64,000 nucleotides of DNA, from contig NZ_JANJOU010000032.1 of NCBI RefSeq assembly GCF_024594815.1, forward strand, positions 1 through 64,000. The letters are read 5' to 3'. The stretch comes from Roseomonas populi (lineage in GTDB: Bacteria; Pseudomonadota; Alphaproteobacteria; Acetobacterales; Acetobacteraceae). Both the position numbers and the translations under genes were made by a program. Below, in pieces: positions 44,584 to 53,136 of the stretch (the first letter of the stretch is position 1; each line of letters starts with the position of its first letter). A model generated the notes under the pieces. It was not told the origin of the DNA, searched no databases, and saw only the letters and a program-made list of their open reading frames with translations.

Positions 44584-44597
44584 TTGATCAGCGTCAA
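44584..44597. promoter_or_regulatory. FNR box upstream of hemN
   Basis: TTGATCAGCGTCAA matches the FNR/FixK consensus TTGAT-N4-ATCAA with one mismatch (GTCAA). It lies between fnrL and hemN, 34 bp before the hemN start. Confidence 0.72.
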
Positions 44598-44621
44598 GGC
44601 CGTCCCCGCCCGGGCCGGCGC

Positions 44622-45320
44622 TCAGGCCGCCTCGGCGCGCTCCTGCAGGCTCTCGCGGTTCCGGATCGTCACCGCGCGGCCGGCGGGCAGGTCGATCAGG
44701 CCCTCTCTCTTCAGCTTCGTCATCTGGCGGCTGACCGTCTCGATCGTCAGGCCCAGCACATCGGCGATCTGGGTGCGCGTCAGCGGCAGGTCGAAGGTGA
44801 CCTCGCCCGCGGGCCGCCTGTCCCGCCCCGCGAGGTGCCCGGCCATGTCGAGCAGGAAGCTCGCCACCTTCTCCTCCGCCGTCTTGCGGCCGAGCATCAG
44901 CATCCGCGCCCGCGCCTCGTCCAGCGCCGCGAGGGTGCGGCGGAGCAGCAGGCGCTCCATGCGGACATGGTTCTCCAGCGCCTCCTCGAAGGGCTTGCGG
45001 GGGAAGACGCAGAGCTCGGCGTCCGTCAGCGCGGTGATGCTGTGCTCCACCTCCTGCGCGAAGGGGCGGCCGACGAAGTCGGAGGGGTAGAGCAGGCCGA
45101 CGATCTGCTCCCGCCCATCCGCGGTGGAGGCGCTGAGCTTCAGCACGCCGGAGAGGAGGTTGGCGCAGAGCACCGCCTCGTCACCGGCCCAGGCGAGGGT
45201 CTCGCCGCGGGCCAGCTGCCGCTTGCGGCCGAGCCGGTTAAGCGCGGTCAGCTCCTCGTCGCTGAGGCTGCCGCAAAGGGTGCGATCGCGGACCATGCAA
45301 TCGGAACAGACCTGGGTGAT
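44622..45320 (-). CDS. fnrL: FnrL-type oxygen-sensing Crp/Fnr regulator
   Basis: A 232-residue Crp/Fnr regulator that binds a [4Fe-4S] cluster. CSDCMVRDRTLC gives the Cx2Cx7C pattern of FnrL, and LCANLLSG the fourth cysteine. The C-terminal helix-turn-helix has the FNR recognition signature ETVSR, which reads TTGAT. The first ATG in frame (45296) would delete two of the four cluster cysteines. Upstream there is no ATG, GTG or TTG in frame before a poly-G region, but GGGGAGG lies 9 bp before an ATC at 45320. I therefore give that position as the probable, non-standard start; a sequence error is the alternative. It precedes hemN and is near the cyd genes that carry FNR boxes. Confidence 0.8.
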   Translation of the reverse strand: MTQVCSDCMVRDRTLCGSLSDEELTALNRLGRKRQLARGETLAWAGDEAVLCANLLSGVLKLSASTADGREQIVGLLYPSDFVGRPFAQEVEHSITALTDAELCVFPRKPFEEALENHVRMERLLLRRTLAALDEARARMLMLGRKTAEEKVASFLLDMAGHLAGRDRRPAGEVTFDLPLTRTQIADVLGLTIETVSRQMTKLKREGLIDLPAGRAVTIRNRESLQERAEAA

Positions 45321-45422
45321 GGCGGCGACCCTCCCCGTGACAAGGGCCGGACTATAGTGCGCCGGGGACGGGATGGGGACCGCGCTGTTTCGATGAGGGG
45401 GCCGCGGGGGCGCGCCGGCCGC

Positions 45423-45480
45423 GCGGGGGGGGGGGGGGGGCGGGGGGGCCCGGGGGGCCCGGCTTGTTTGTTGGGGGGGG
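45423..45480. repeat. G-homopolymer cluster between cydX and fnrL
   Basis: Eighteen G at 45423-45440 are followed by C, seven G, a further CC-G6-CCC pattern and, after GGCTTGTTTGTT, eight more G at 45473-45480. This looks like low-quality sequence, as with the larger tract at 1310. It is about 60 bp from the 5' end of fnrL and just downstream of cydX. Confidence 0.75.
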
Positions 45481-45517
45481 CCGCGCCGCCGTATGCCCGG
45501 GCGGCGCGGGGAGAGGG

Positions 45518-45634
45518 TCAGGCGGCCGGGTGGTCCCGGTCGTCGGTGGGCAGGTGGAACTCGTGCCAGATGCCGTTCAGCACCCCGAAGGCGACGGCCA
45601 GGCCGAGGCCGAGGACCCAGGCGAAATACCACAT
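45518..45634 (-). CDS. cydX: Cytochrome bd oxidase small subunit CydX
   Basis: A 38-residue single-span membrane protein. MWYFAWVLGLGLAVAFGVL is the typical CydX/YbgT start (W-Y-F-A-W), followed by NGIWHEF and a charged tail. CydX stabilises the haem site of the bd oxidase together with CydA and CydB. It starts 16 bp after the cydB stop, so it is the third gene of the cydABX operon. Its size and position make it easily missed. Confidence 0.9.
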   Translation of the reverse strand: MWYFAWVLGLGLAVAFGVLNGIWHEFHLPTDDRDHPAA

Positions 45635-45650
45635 GGCGGGGATCCCTCTC

Positions 45651-46799
45651 TCAGTAGAAGTGGGGGTTGCGGCCCACATCCTCGGTCGTCACCCGGCCCC
45701 AGAGGACCTTGTAGACCCAGGCGGTGTAGGCGAGGACAAGGGGAAGGAAGATCACGGTCACCACGACCATGATGAACAGCGTCCTCTGCGAGGAAGACGC
45801 GTTCCAGACCGTGAGGCTGGAGTTCGCGTCCACTGAGCTGGGCAGGATGTAAGGGAACATCGAGAGCCCGACGGTCGCGATGATGCCGAAGGCGGAGAGA
45901 GCGGAGCCCGCGAAGGCCGGCACCTCCCACTTCGCCCGGATGCCCAGCAGGGCTAGCGCCGCGCCGAGGAAGCCCAGGGCGGGGGCAATCATCATCCAGG
46001 GATAGGCCCTGTAGTTCGCCAGCCAGGCCCCGGCCTCCCTCACGGAGGTGGTGCGCAGCGGGTTGGAGGCGCCGACCGGATCGATGGCGCCCGTGATGCG
46101 GAAGCCGATCCCACCCCAGGCCACATAGGCCCAGCCGAGGGCGAAGAGCACCAGCGAGGCCAGGGCCGCCCAGGTCCCGAAGCGCCTTGCACGGTCATGC
46201 ACCGGCCCGCGCTCGATCCGGACGGAGAGGAAGGCCGCGCCGTGCAGCACGACCATGGCGACCGAGAGCAGGCCGCAGAGCAGGCTGAAGGGCGTGAAGA
46301 GGCCGAAGAAGCTCCCCTCGTAGAAGGCGCGCAGGTTGCCATCCAGCCGGAAGGGCACGCCCTGGAGGACGTTGCCGACCGCGACGCCGAAGACGAGCGA
46401 GGGCACGAAGCCGCCGATGAAGAGCGCCCAGTCCCAGCGCGTGCGCCAGGCGGGGTCCGGCTTCTTGGACCGGTACTTGAAGCCCACCGGCCGCAGGATC
46501 AGCGAGGCCAGCACCACGAACATGGCGAGGTAGAAGCCGGAGAAGCTGACGGCGTAGACGAAGGGCCATGCGGCGAAAATCGCGCCGCCGCCGAGGATGA
46601 ACCACACCTGGTTCCCCTCCCAGGTCGGGCCGATGGCGTTGATCACCATCCGCCGCTCCACATCGGTCTTCCCGACGAAGGGCAGCATGGCCGCGACGCC
46701 GAGGTCCCATCCATCGGTGAGGGCGAAGCCGATGAGCAGCACCCCCATCAGCCCCCACCAGATCAGGCGCAGCGTGGCGTAGTCGTATGCGAGGTCCAT
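45651..46799 (-). CDS. cydB: Cytochrome bd ubiquinol oxidase subunit II
   Basis: A 382-residue membrane protein with about eight to nine helices. It begins IWWGLMGVLLIGFALTDGWDLG, the conserved first helix of CydB, and includes GPTWEGNQVWF and the closing WVYKVLWGRVT. CydB pairs with CydA to form the bd oxidase that reduces oxygen to water with quinol at high affinity. It follows cydA by 14 bp and precedes cydX. Low-oxygen induction through the upstream FNR box is likely. Confidence 0.95.
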   Translation of the reverse strand: MDLAYDYATLRLIWWGLMGVLLIGFALTDGWDLGVAAMLPFVGKTDVERRMVINAIGPTWEGNQVWFILGGGAIFAAWPFVYAVSFSGFYLAMFVVLASLILRPVGFKYRSKKPDPAWRTRWDWALFIGGFVPSLVFGVAVGNVLQGVPFRLDGNLRAFYEGSFFGLFTPFSLLCGLLSVAMVVLHGAAFLSVRIERGPVHDRARRFGTWAALASLVLFALGWAYVAWGGIGFRITGAIDPVGASNPLRTTSVREAGAWLANYRAYPWMMIAPALGFLGAALALLGIRAKWEVPAFAGSALSAFGIIATVGLSMFPYILPSSVDANSSLTVWNASSSQRTLFIMVVVTVIFLPLVLAYTAWVYKVLWGRVTTEDVGRNPHFY

Positions 46800-46813
46800 G
46801 ACCGTGTTCTCCT

Positions 46814-48385
46814 CTAGCCGACCATCGCGGGGGTGGCGGGAAGCGCGCCGGGGGCGGGGTTCGGGTCCTCGTGCCCGGCAAAGGGGCCCTTCTTCACCGT
46901 GCGGACAATGAGCCCGACCTCGATCACCGCGAGCACGCCGTAGACGAGGGTGAAGCCCGCCAGCGTGAGCCAGAGCTCGGTGCGGCTGAGGGAGGAGGCG
47001 CCGAGGAAGGTCGGCAGCACGCCCTCGATGGCCCAGGGCTGGCGGCCCATCTCCGCGATCACCCAGCCCAGCTCCGTCGCGATCCAGGGAAGGGGGATGG
47101 CGATGACGGCCAGGCGCAGGAACCAGCGCTGGTCGAACTTGCGCAGGCTGCAGAGCAGGAAGGCGGTGGAGAAGAGCGCGATCATGGCGAAGCCGATGGA
47201 GGCCATGATGCGGAAGCTCCAGAACATCAGCGGCACGTTCGGCACCGTGTCCCAGGCGGCCCTCTGGATCTGCTCCGGCGTGGCATTACGGGGATCGGCG
47301 ACGTAGCGGGTCAGCAGCAGCCCGTAGCCGAGGTCGCGGCCGTGGCGGGCGAAGGCCTCGCGCGCGGCGGGGTCGTTCGGGTTCGCCTTCAGCGCCTCCA
47401 CCGCGCCGAATGCCTCTCGCCCGGACTCGATCCGCTCCTGCGCGAGCAGCACCAGCTCGCTCATCCCCGTCACCTCCTTGTCGAGGCTGCGGGTGGCGAT
47501 GACGCCGAGCACCCAGGGGATGTTCACCGCGTACTCGGTCTCGCGGGTCGTGCTGTTGGGCAGGCCGAACAGCGTCAGCCCCGCGGGCGCCGCCTCCGTG
47601 TGCCAGGCGGCCTCGATGGCCGCGAGCTTCATCTTCTGGTTATCGGTCAGCGCGTAGCCGGATTCGTCGCCCAGCACGACGACCGAGAGCGAGGAGGCCA
47701 GGCCGAAGGCCGCCGCCACCGTCATGGAGCGCCGCGCGAAGCCGACCCATTGCCCGCGCAGCAGATAGAGCGCGGAGATGCCGAGCACGAGCACGGAGGC
47801 GATGACGTAGCCGGCCGAGACGGTGTGGACGAACTTCGCCTGCGCGATCGGGTTGAACAGCACGGCGGCGAAGTCGTTCACCTCCATGCGCATGGTCTCC
47901 GGGTTGAACACGGCGCCAACGGGGTTCTGCATCCAGCCATTGGCGATGAGGATCCAGAGCGCGGAGAGATTCGTGCCCAGCGCCACCATGAAGGTCGCGA
48001 AGAGGTGGCCGAGCTTGGAGAGCCGCTCCCATCCGAAGAACATCAGACCGACGAATGTCGCTTCCAGGAAGAAGGCCATCAGGCCCTCGATCGCGAGCGG
48101 CGCGCCGAAGATGTCGCCGACATAGTGGGAGAAATAGGACCAGTTCGTGCCGAACTGGAATTCCATCGTCAGCCCGGTCGCGACGCCGAGCACGAAGTTG
48201 ATGCCGAAGATCACGCCCCAAAACTGCGTGATGGTGCGCCAGATCGGTCGACCGGTCATCACGTAGATGCTCTCCATGATGACGAGCAGGAAGGAGAGGC
48301 CGAGGGTCAGCGGCACGAAGAGGAAGTGGTAGAGCGCGGTCAGCGCGAATTGCAGCCGCGACAGGTCGACGACACCGGGGTCCAT
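46814..48385 (-). CDS. cydA: Cytochrome bd ubiquinol oxidase subunit I
   Basis: A 523-residue membrane protein holding the b558, b595 and d haems. ALYHFLFVPLTLG carries the conserved early histidine; LMAFFLEATFVGLMFFGW holds the two conserved glutamates of the proton path; WVIAEMGRQPW is the diagnostic GRQPW motif. The length and short Q loop suggest the cyanide-insensitive (CioA-like) or short-loop type. The ATG at 48385 has GGAG seven bases upstream. An FNR box lies 94 bp upstream, in the divergent cydA/cydD spacer. It is first in the cydABX operon. Confidence 0.95.
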   Translation of the reverse strand: MDPGVVDLSRLQFALTALYHFLFVPLTLGLSFLLVIMESIYVMTGRPIWRTITQFWGVIFGINFVLGVATGLTMEFQFGTNWSYFSHYVGDIFGAPLAIEGLMAFFLEATFVGLMFFGWERLSKLGHLFATFMVALGTNLSALWILIANGWMQNPVGAVFNPETMRMEVNDFAAVLFNPIAQAKFVHTVSAGYVIASVLVLGISALYLLRGQWVGFARRSMTVAAAFGLASSLSVVVLGDESGYALTDNQKMKLAAIEAAWHTEAAPAGLTLFGLPNSTTRETEYAVNIPWVLGVIATRSLDKEVTGMSELVLLAQERIESGREAFGAVEALKANPNDPAAREAFARHGRDLGYGLLLTRYVADPRNATPEQIQRAAWDTVPNVPLMFWSFRIMASIGFAMIALFSTAFLLCSLRKFDQRWFLRLAVIAIPLPWIATELGWVIAEMGRQPWAIEGVLPTFLGASSLSRTELWLTLAGFTLVYGVLAVIEVGLIVRTVKKGPFAGHEDPNPAPGALPATPAMVG

Positions 48386-48478
48386 TGGTTTGCTCCGCCC
48401 ATCCGGCCGCCGCGCGCATCGGGGGGCGCGGTTCAGGCCGGGGATGACCTCAGAAGCCATGGACCGGAGGGCGGCGCC

Positions 48479-48492
48479 TTGATCTCGATCAA
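48479..48492. promoter_or_regulatory. FNR box between cydA and cydD
   Basis: TTGATCTCGATCAA is a perfect match to TTGAT-N4-ATCAA. It lies between the divergent cydABX and cydDC operons and can serve both. Confidence 0.85.
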
Positions 48493-48526
48493 GGAACCAG
48501 GGCGGCGGCCGGGCGAAGAGAGGGGC

Positions 48527-50188
48527 ATGTCGCATCCCCTACCCGACAAGCAACGCAAGGCCCGCCGCCAGGCCTGGCTGAAGGAGGCCGCCCGCGCCGG
48601 CGGCCGCTGGAACGGCTCGGCCACCGGGCTGCTCTGCCTGGACGGCGTGGCCGCCATCGGCTTCGCCGCCGCGCTGGCGGGCGGGCTGGCCTCCATCGGG
48701 CAGGGGGTGGGCGCCGCCTGGCCCTGGCTTGCGCTGGGCGTGGTGGCGGCCACCGGGCGCGGGGTGTTCGGCAGCCTCTCTCTGCGCGCAGGCGGAGAGG
48801 CCGCGCGTAGGGCCAAGGCCGCGCTGCGTCGCCGGGTGGTGGTGGCCAGCCTCGGCATCCCGGCCGGGGAAAGGCCGCCTGTCGGCAGCCTGATGACCTC
48901 GGCCGTGGACGAGGTGGAGGCGCTGGACGGCTACATCGCCCGCTTCCTGCCGGCGCGGCGGGCTGCGGCGCTGGTCCCCTTCCTGATCCTGGGCGCCACG
49001 GCGATCGCCAGCCCCTTCAGCGCGGGCATCCTGGCCTTCACCCTGATCCCCTTCGTCCTGGCGCTCGCCCTGGCCGGCGGGGCGGCGGCGGACGAGGCGC
49101 GGCGGCAGTTCGATGCCCTGTCCCGCCTCTCCGCCCTCTTCGCCGACCGGGTGCGCGGCCTTCCCACGATCCTCGCCTTCCAGGCCGAGGCGGAGGAGAC
49201 CGCGCGGCTGGCCGGGGCCGCGGACGAGCTGCGCCGCCGCACCGTGGGCGTGCTGCGGGTGGCCTTCCTCTCCTCCGGCGCGCTGGAGTTCTTCGCGGCG
49301 CTCTCGGTGGCGCTGGTCGCCGTTTATGCCGGGTTCAACCTGCTGGGCCTGCTGCCCTTCCCGGCGCCGGAGGCGCTGGACCTGCCCCGCGCCTTCTTCG
49401 TGCTGGCCCTGGCGCCCGAATTCTACGCGCCGATGCGCCGCCTCGCCGCCGCCTACCACGACAAGCAGGCCGCCGAGACCGCGGCGGACCGGCTGGAGGC
49501 GCTGGAGGCCATGGCGCGTACCCCGGCGGGCGGCGCCCGGCCCATCCCCCGGGCCCCTGCCATCCGCTTCCAGGGCGTGGCGGTCCGCTATCCCGGCGAG
49601 GACCGCGCGGCGGTGGAGGGCTTCGGCCTGGACATGGCGCCGGGCGAGGTAGTGGCGCTGCTCGGCCCCAGCGGATCGGGCAAGACGAGCCTGCTGAACC
49701 TTCTTCTCGGCCTGGCGCCGCTCACGGAGGGGGAAGTGCTGGTGGACGGGCTCGCGCTCTCCGAGGCCGGGTCCTTCGCACCTTCCATTGCCTGGATGGG
49801 GCAGGCGCCGCTGATCGTGCCGGGCAGCATCGCCGCCAACGTCGCCCTCTCCCGCCAGGACGCGTCCGCCGGCGAGATCGCGCGGGCTGTGGAGCAGGCT
49901 GGGCTGGACGCCGTGCTGCGCGCCAGGCCCGGCGGGCTGGACGCCGTGCTGGACGAGCGCGGCGGCGGCCTCTCGGGCGGCGAGCGGCGCCGCATCGCCC
50001 TCGCCCGCGCCCTGCTGAAGGACGCGCCGATCCTGCTGCTGGACGAGCCGACCGCGCATCTGGACGCGGCGGCGGAGGCGGCGCTGATCCCGGTGATCCG
50101 TGAGGGCGCGAAGGGCCGCACCACGATCATCGCCACCCATTCCGAGCGGCTGGCCGCCCTGGCCGACCGCGTCGTGAGGCTCGGTTGA
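48527..50188 (+). CDS. cydD: Thiol ABC exporter subunit CydD
   Basis: A 553-residue half-transporter with six membrane helices and an ATPase domain. CydDC exports cysteine and glutathione to the periplasm and is needed to assemble the bd oxidase. Walker A is GPSGSGKT, the signature is LSGGERRRIALARALL and Walker B is LLLDEPTAHLD. The ATG at 48527 has AGAGAGGGG upstream. The long open frame before it overlaps cydA and is not coding. Its stop overlaps the start of cydC if that gene uses a TTG. It is divergent from cydA across a perfect FNR box. Confidence 0.92.
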   Translation: MSHPLPDKQRKARRQAWLKEAARAGGRWNGSATGLLCLDGVAAIGFAAALAGGLASIGQGVGAAWPWLALGVVAATGRGVFGSLSLRAGGEAARRAKAALRRRVVVASLGIPAGERPPVGSLMTSAVDEVEALDGYIARFLPARRAAALVPFLILGATAIASPFSAGILAFTLIPFVLALALAGGAAADEARRQFDALSRLSALFADRVRGLPTILAFQAEAEETARLAGAADELRRRTVGVLRVAFLSSGALEFFAALSVALVAVYAGFNLLGLLPFPAPEALDLPRAFFVLALAPEFYAPMRRLAAAYHDKQAAETAADRLEALEAMARTPAGGARPIPRAPAIRFQGVAVRYPGEDRAAVEGFGLDMAPGEVVALLGPSGSGKTSLLNLLLGLAPLTEGEVLVDGLALSEAGSFAPSIAWMGQAPLIVPGSIAANVALSRQDASAGEIARAVEQAGLDAVLRARPGGLDAVLDERGGGLSGGERRRIALARALLKDAPILLLDEPTAHLDAAAEAALIPVIREGAKGRTTIIATHSERLAALADRVVRLG

Positions 50189-50193
50189 TCGCC

Positions 50194-51840
50194 ATGCACC
50201 TGCACCAACTCATCGCCGCCGAGCGCGCCCGCCAGCGCCCCCGGCTTCTCGTCGCCGGGATCGCGGCCGCCGCGGTCTCCGCCTCCTCCGTGCTGCTGCT
50301 CGGGCTCTCCGGCTGGTTCATCACGGCCTCCGCCCTGGCCGGCGCCGCCGGGATCGCCTCGGCCCAGGCCTTCAACTACCTGCTGCCGAGCGCCGGGATC
50401 CGGCTTCTCGCGATCCTCCGCACGGGCAGCCGGTACGGGGAGCGGCTGGTGGGGCACGATGCCGCGCTGCGCGCCCTGGCCCGGATCCGCCCGGCTCTCT
50501 TCTCCTCCCTGGCCGCCGCGCCGCCCGCCGTGGCGCTCGGTCTCTCCACCGGCGAGGCCTCCGCGCGGCTCGTGGGGGACGTGAACGCGGTGGAGGCACG
50601 CTTCGTCGGCCTCTCCGCGCGCTGGGGCATGGTGGCCTCCCTCGTCAGCGGCGTGGCGCTGCTGCATCTGGCCGGTCCCGCACCGGCCCTGGCGACGGGG
50701 GCGATCACCGCCGCCTACCTGCTGCTGGCGAGCCGCCTGGCCACGGGGCTCCAGGCGCCGGGCCGGGAGGCGCAGCGCGCCGCCGGGCGGCTAAAGGAGA
50801 CCTACGCCACCCTGGCCTCCGCTGCGCCGGAGCTGCGCGCCTACGGGCTGGAGAGCTGGGCCGCAGGGCGGATCGACGTCCGGAGCGCCGACCTTCTCGC
50901 TGCCCAGAACGACGTGACGGCAGGCGCGGGCCTGTTCGACCTGGCCGGGGCGGCGGCAACCGGGCTGGCGGCCGTCGGCGCGCTGGCCCTCTCCGCAGAC
51001 CAGCCGCTGCCCATGGCGGCCCTCGCGGCGCTCGGTGCCGCGATGACGGTGGACGGCACGGCCGCTTTTGCGCGCGGTCTGGAACGGCGCGGCGCGTCGT
51101 GGGAGGCAGAGGCTCGGCTGGATGCGGTGCTGGGCGCCGCCGCTCCGCCGCTACCCGCCCGGCCGGCCATGGCGGGCGCACCGGTGGTCCGGCTCGCGGA
51201 GCCGGCCGCGCTGCTGCGGCCCGGCACGGTGGTGGCGATCACCGGGCCTTCGGGCTGCGGCAAGACCACGCTGCTGGAGACCCTGCTCTCCCTGCGCCCG
51301 GTGGCGCCCGGCCGGATCAGCCTTGGCGGCGTGGACCTCGCCGCCCTGCCGCCAGGGGCGGCGCGCCGCTGCTTCGCCCACGCGCCGCAGGACGCGGCCT
51401 TGCTGGCCGGCACGGTGCGCGACAACCTGCGGCTCGCCTGCCCGGCGGCGACGGAAGCGGCGCTGTGGGAGGCGCTGCGCGACGCCGCGATGGCGGAGCG
51501 CGTGGCCGCCCTGCCCGCCGGGCTGGATGCCTGGATCGGGGAGAACGGCGCGCGGCTTTCCGGCGGTGAGCGGCGGCGGCTGGTGCTGGCGCGCGCCTAT
51601 CTCCGCCCCACGCCCTGGCTGCTGCTGGACGAGCCGACGGAAGGGCTGGACGCCGCCACCGAGGAGCGGGTGCTGAACGGGTTGCGGCACCAACTCGCCA
51701 GGACGGGACAGGGCGCGCTGATCGTGACGCATCGCCTCGCTCCGCTCGCCCTGTGCGGTTCGATCATCCGAATGGGAGAGGTCGGGGGCAGGGACGGACA
51801 GCAGGGCCCGATCGCGTGGACTGAGCAGGAATTCGCGTAG
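50194..51840 (+). CDS. cydC: Thiol ABC exporter subunit CydC
   Basis: A 548-residue partner of CydD with six membrane helices and an ATPase domain. Walker A is GPSGCGKT, the signature is LSGGERRRLVLARAYL and Walker B is LLLDEPTEGLD. It begins MHLHQLIAAERARQRPRLL, typical of CydC. I chose the ATG at 50194; a TTG at 50185 overlapping the cydD stop is also possible. The two genes are co-transcribed. Confidence 0.92.
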   Translation: MHLHQLIAAERARQRPRLLVAGIAAAAVSASSVLLLGLSGWFITASALAGAAGIASAQAFNYLLPSAGIRLLAILRTGSRYGERLVGHDAALRALARIRPALFSSLAAAPPAVALGLSTGEASARLVGDVNAVEARFVGLSARWGMVASLVSGVALLHLAGPAPALATGAITAAYLLLASRLATGLQAPGREAQRAAGRLKETYATLASAAPELRAYGLESWAAGRIDVRSADLLAAQNDVTAGAGLFDLAGAAATGLAAVGALALSADQPLPMAALAALGAAMTVDGTAAFARGLERRGASWEAEARLDAVLGAAAPPLPARPAMAGAPVVRLAEPAALLRPGTVVAITGPSGCGKTTLLETLLSLRPVAPGRISLGGVDLAALPPGAARRCFAHAPQDAALLAGTVRDNLRLACPAATEAALWEALRDAAMAERVAALPAGLDAWIGENGARLSGGERRRLVLARAYLRPTPWLLLDEPTEGLDAATEERVLNGLRHQLARTGQGALIVTHRLAPLALCGSIIRMGEVGGRDGQQGPIAWTEQEFA

Positions 51841-52008
51841 CGGCCGCTGCCGGATGCGATCCTGCGGGTGCTCGGCCATGAGATCGGACCAGCCGCCCGA
51901 GAGGCGCCCTCCGGGTGGCGACGTGCGCGCGGCAACGATCCGGCAGGGCGGCCTTCCATGGGCCGGGGTCACACACCCACTTCCGCCCTTCGTGGCGGCG
52001 CGCGGTTA

Positions 52009-52980
52009 TCAATCCAATTGAATGCCAGCGGACCGGATCAGGTCGCCGGTGAGCTGGCGCTGACGGGTCAGGAAGGCGGCGAAGGTCGCCGGATCGCTCC
52101 CCACGGCCTGGGCCCCCATCGCATCCAGACGCCCCACCACGTTGGCGTCCGCCAGCGCGTGCTTCAGGGCTCCGTAGAGAGCCCCGACCACCTCCGGCGG
52201 GGTGCCGGCGGGGGCGTAGAAGCCGTTCCACTCGGCGAACTCGTAGCCGGGGAAGCCCTGCTCGGCGATTGTCGGAAGGTCGGGCAGGGCCGCGATCCGC
52301 GCGGCCGTGGACACGGCGAGCGCCTTCACCTGCCCGTCCCGGACCAGCTGCGTGGCCGAGGACACGGTGGCGAACATGAAGGTCAGGCGGCCGCCCACCA
52401 CGTCCTGCAGCGCCACGCCGCCCCCGCGATAGGGGATGTGCTGCAGATCGACCCCGGCCTGCCGTGCCAGCAGCACCCCGGCGAGGTGGTTGGACGTCGC
52501 GTTCCCCGCCGAGCCGTAGCTGAGCTGCCCAGGCCGCCTCCGCGCGTCGGCAAGGAGTTCCGCCAGGGTGGCGTAGGGCGCCGCCTTCGGCACGATGACG
52601 ATCAGCGGCAGCACGGTGACCTGGCTGATCGGCGCGAAAGCGGTGGCGTAGTCGAGGGGAAGGCGCGGCATCAGGAAGGGGACCGCCACGTGGCCAAGCG
52701 CGTCCATCATCACCGTCAATCCGTCCGGCGCCGAGCGGGCCAGCTCGGCCGCGCCGATCGTGCCGCCCGCGCCGCCGCGGTTCTCGACGACCACGCTCTG
52801 CCCCAGCTTCTCGCCCATCGGGCCCGCGACCAGGCGCCCGGTGGTGTCGGCCCCACCGCCCGGGGCGTAGGGCACGATCATGCGGATGGACCGGGCGGGC
52901 GCCCAACCCTGCTGGGCCTGCCCGCGGGCGGTCAGGAACAGTGCGGACAGCGCGAGCGCGGTGCGGCGGGCGACGGGCAT
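52009..52980 (-). CDS. Bug/TctC-family periplasmic carboxylate-binding protein
   Basis: A 323-residue Bug protein. The ATG at 52980 begins MPVARRTALALSALFLTARG, a signal peptide with an arginine pair and cleavage near GQAQ. RMIVPYAPGGGADTTGR, VVVENRGGAGGTIG and the DVVGG ligand loop are conserved. It is divergent from the amidohydrolase gene, 156 bp away, and they may share control. The membrane partners are absent. The ligand is unknown. Confidence 0.9.
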   Translation of the reverse strand: MPVARRTALALSALFLTARGQAQQGWAPARSIRMIVPYAPGGGADTTGRLVAGPMGEKLGQSVVVENRGGAGGTIGAAELARSAPDGLTVMMDALGHVAVPFLMPRLPLDYATAFAPISQVTVLPLIVIVPKAAPYATLAELLADARRRPGQLSYGSAGNATSNHLAGVLLARQAGVDLQHIPYRGGGVALQDVVGGRLTFMFATVSSATQLVRDGQVKALAVSTAARIAALPDLPTIAEQGFPGYEFAEWNGFYAPAGTPPEVVGALYGALKHALADANVVGRLDAMGAQAVGSDPATFAAFLTRQRQLTGDLIRSAGIQLD

Positions 52981-53136
52981 GGCGTTCCTCGGTGGTGGGC
53001 GCCCCCTCGCTGGAAGGCTTGCCGCAAGATGGCCTATCGAGCGTGCGAGGCCAAATGAGGGGTAAAGCCAGGAGAGCGCCGCGTCCCTAAGGTGGACCGC
53101 CGCGGCCGGGGCTGGCCGCCTGCTGACGGAGCCGCC

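Noticed and set aside
45321-45632. Upstream extension of the fnrL frame
   Set aside because: It translates the poly-G region as a run of prolines and overlaps cydX and the cydB end. It is not protein-like.
46871-48526. Open frame continuing upstream of cydD
   Set aside because: It lies opposite cydA. The CydD protein starts at 48527 with its own ribosome site.
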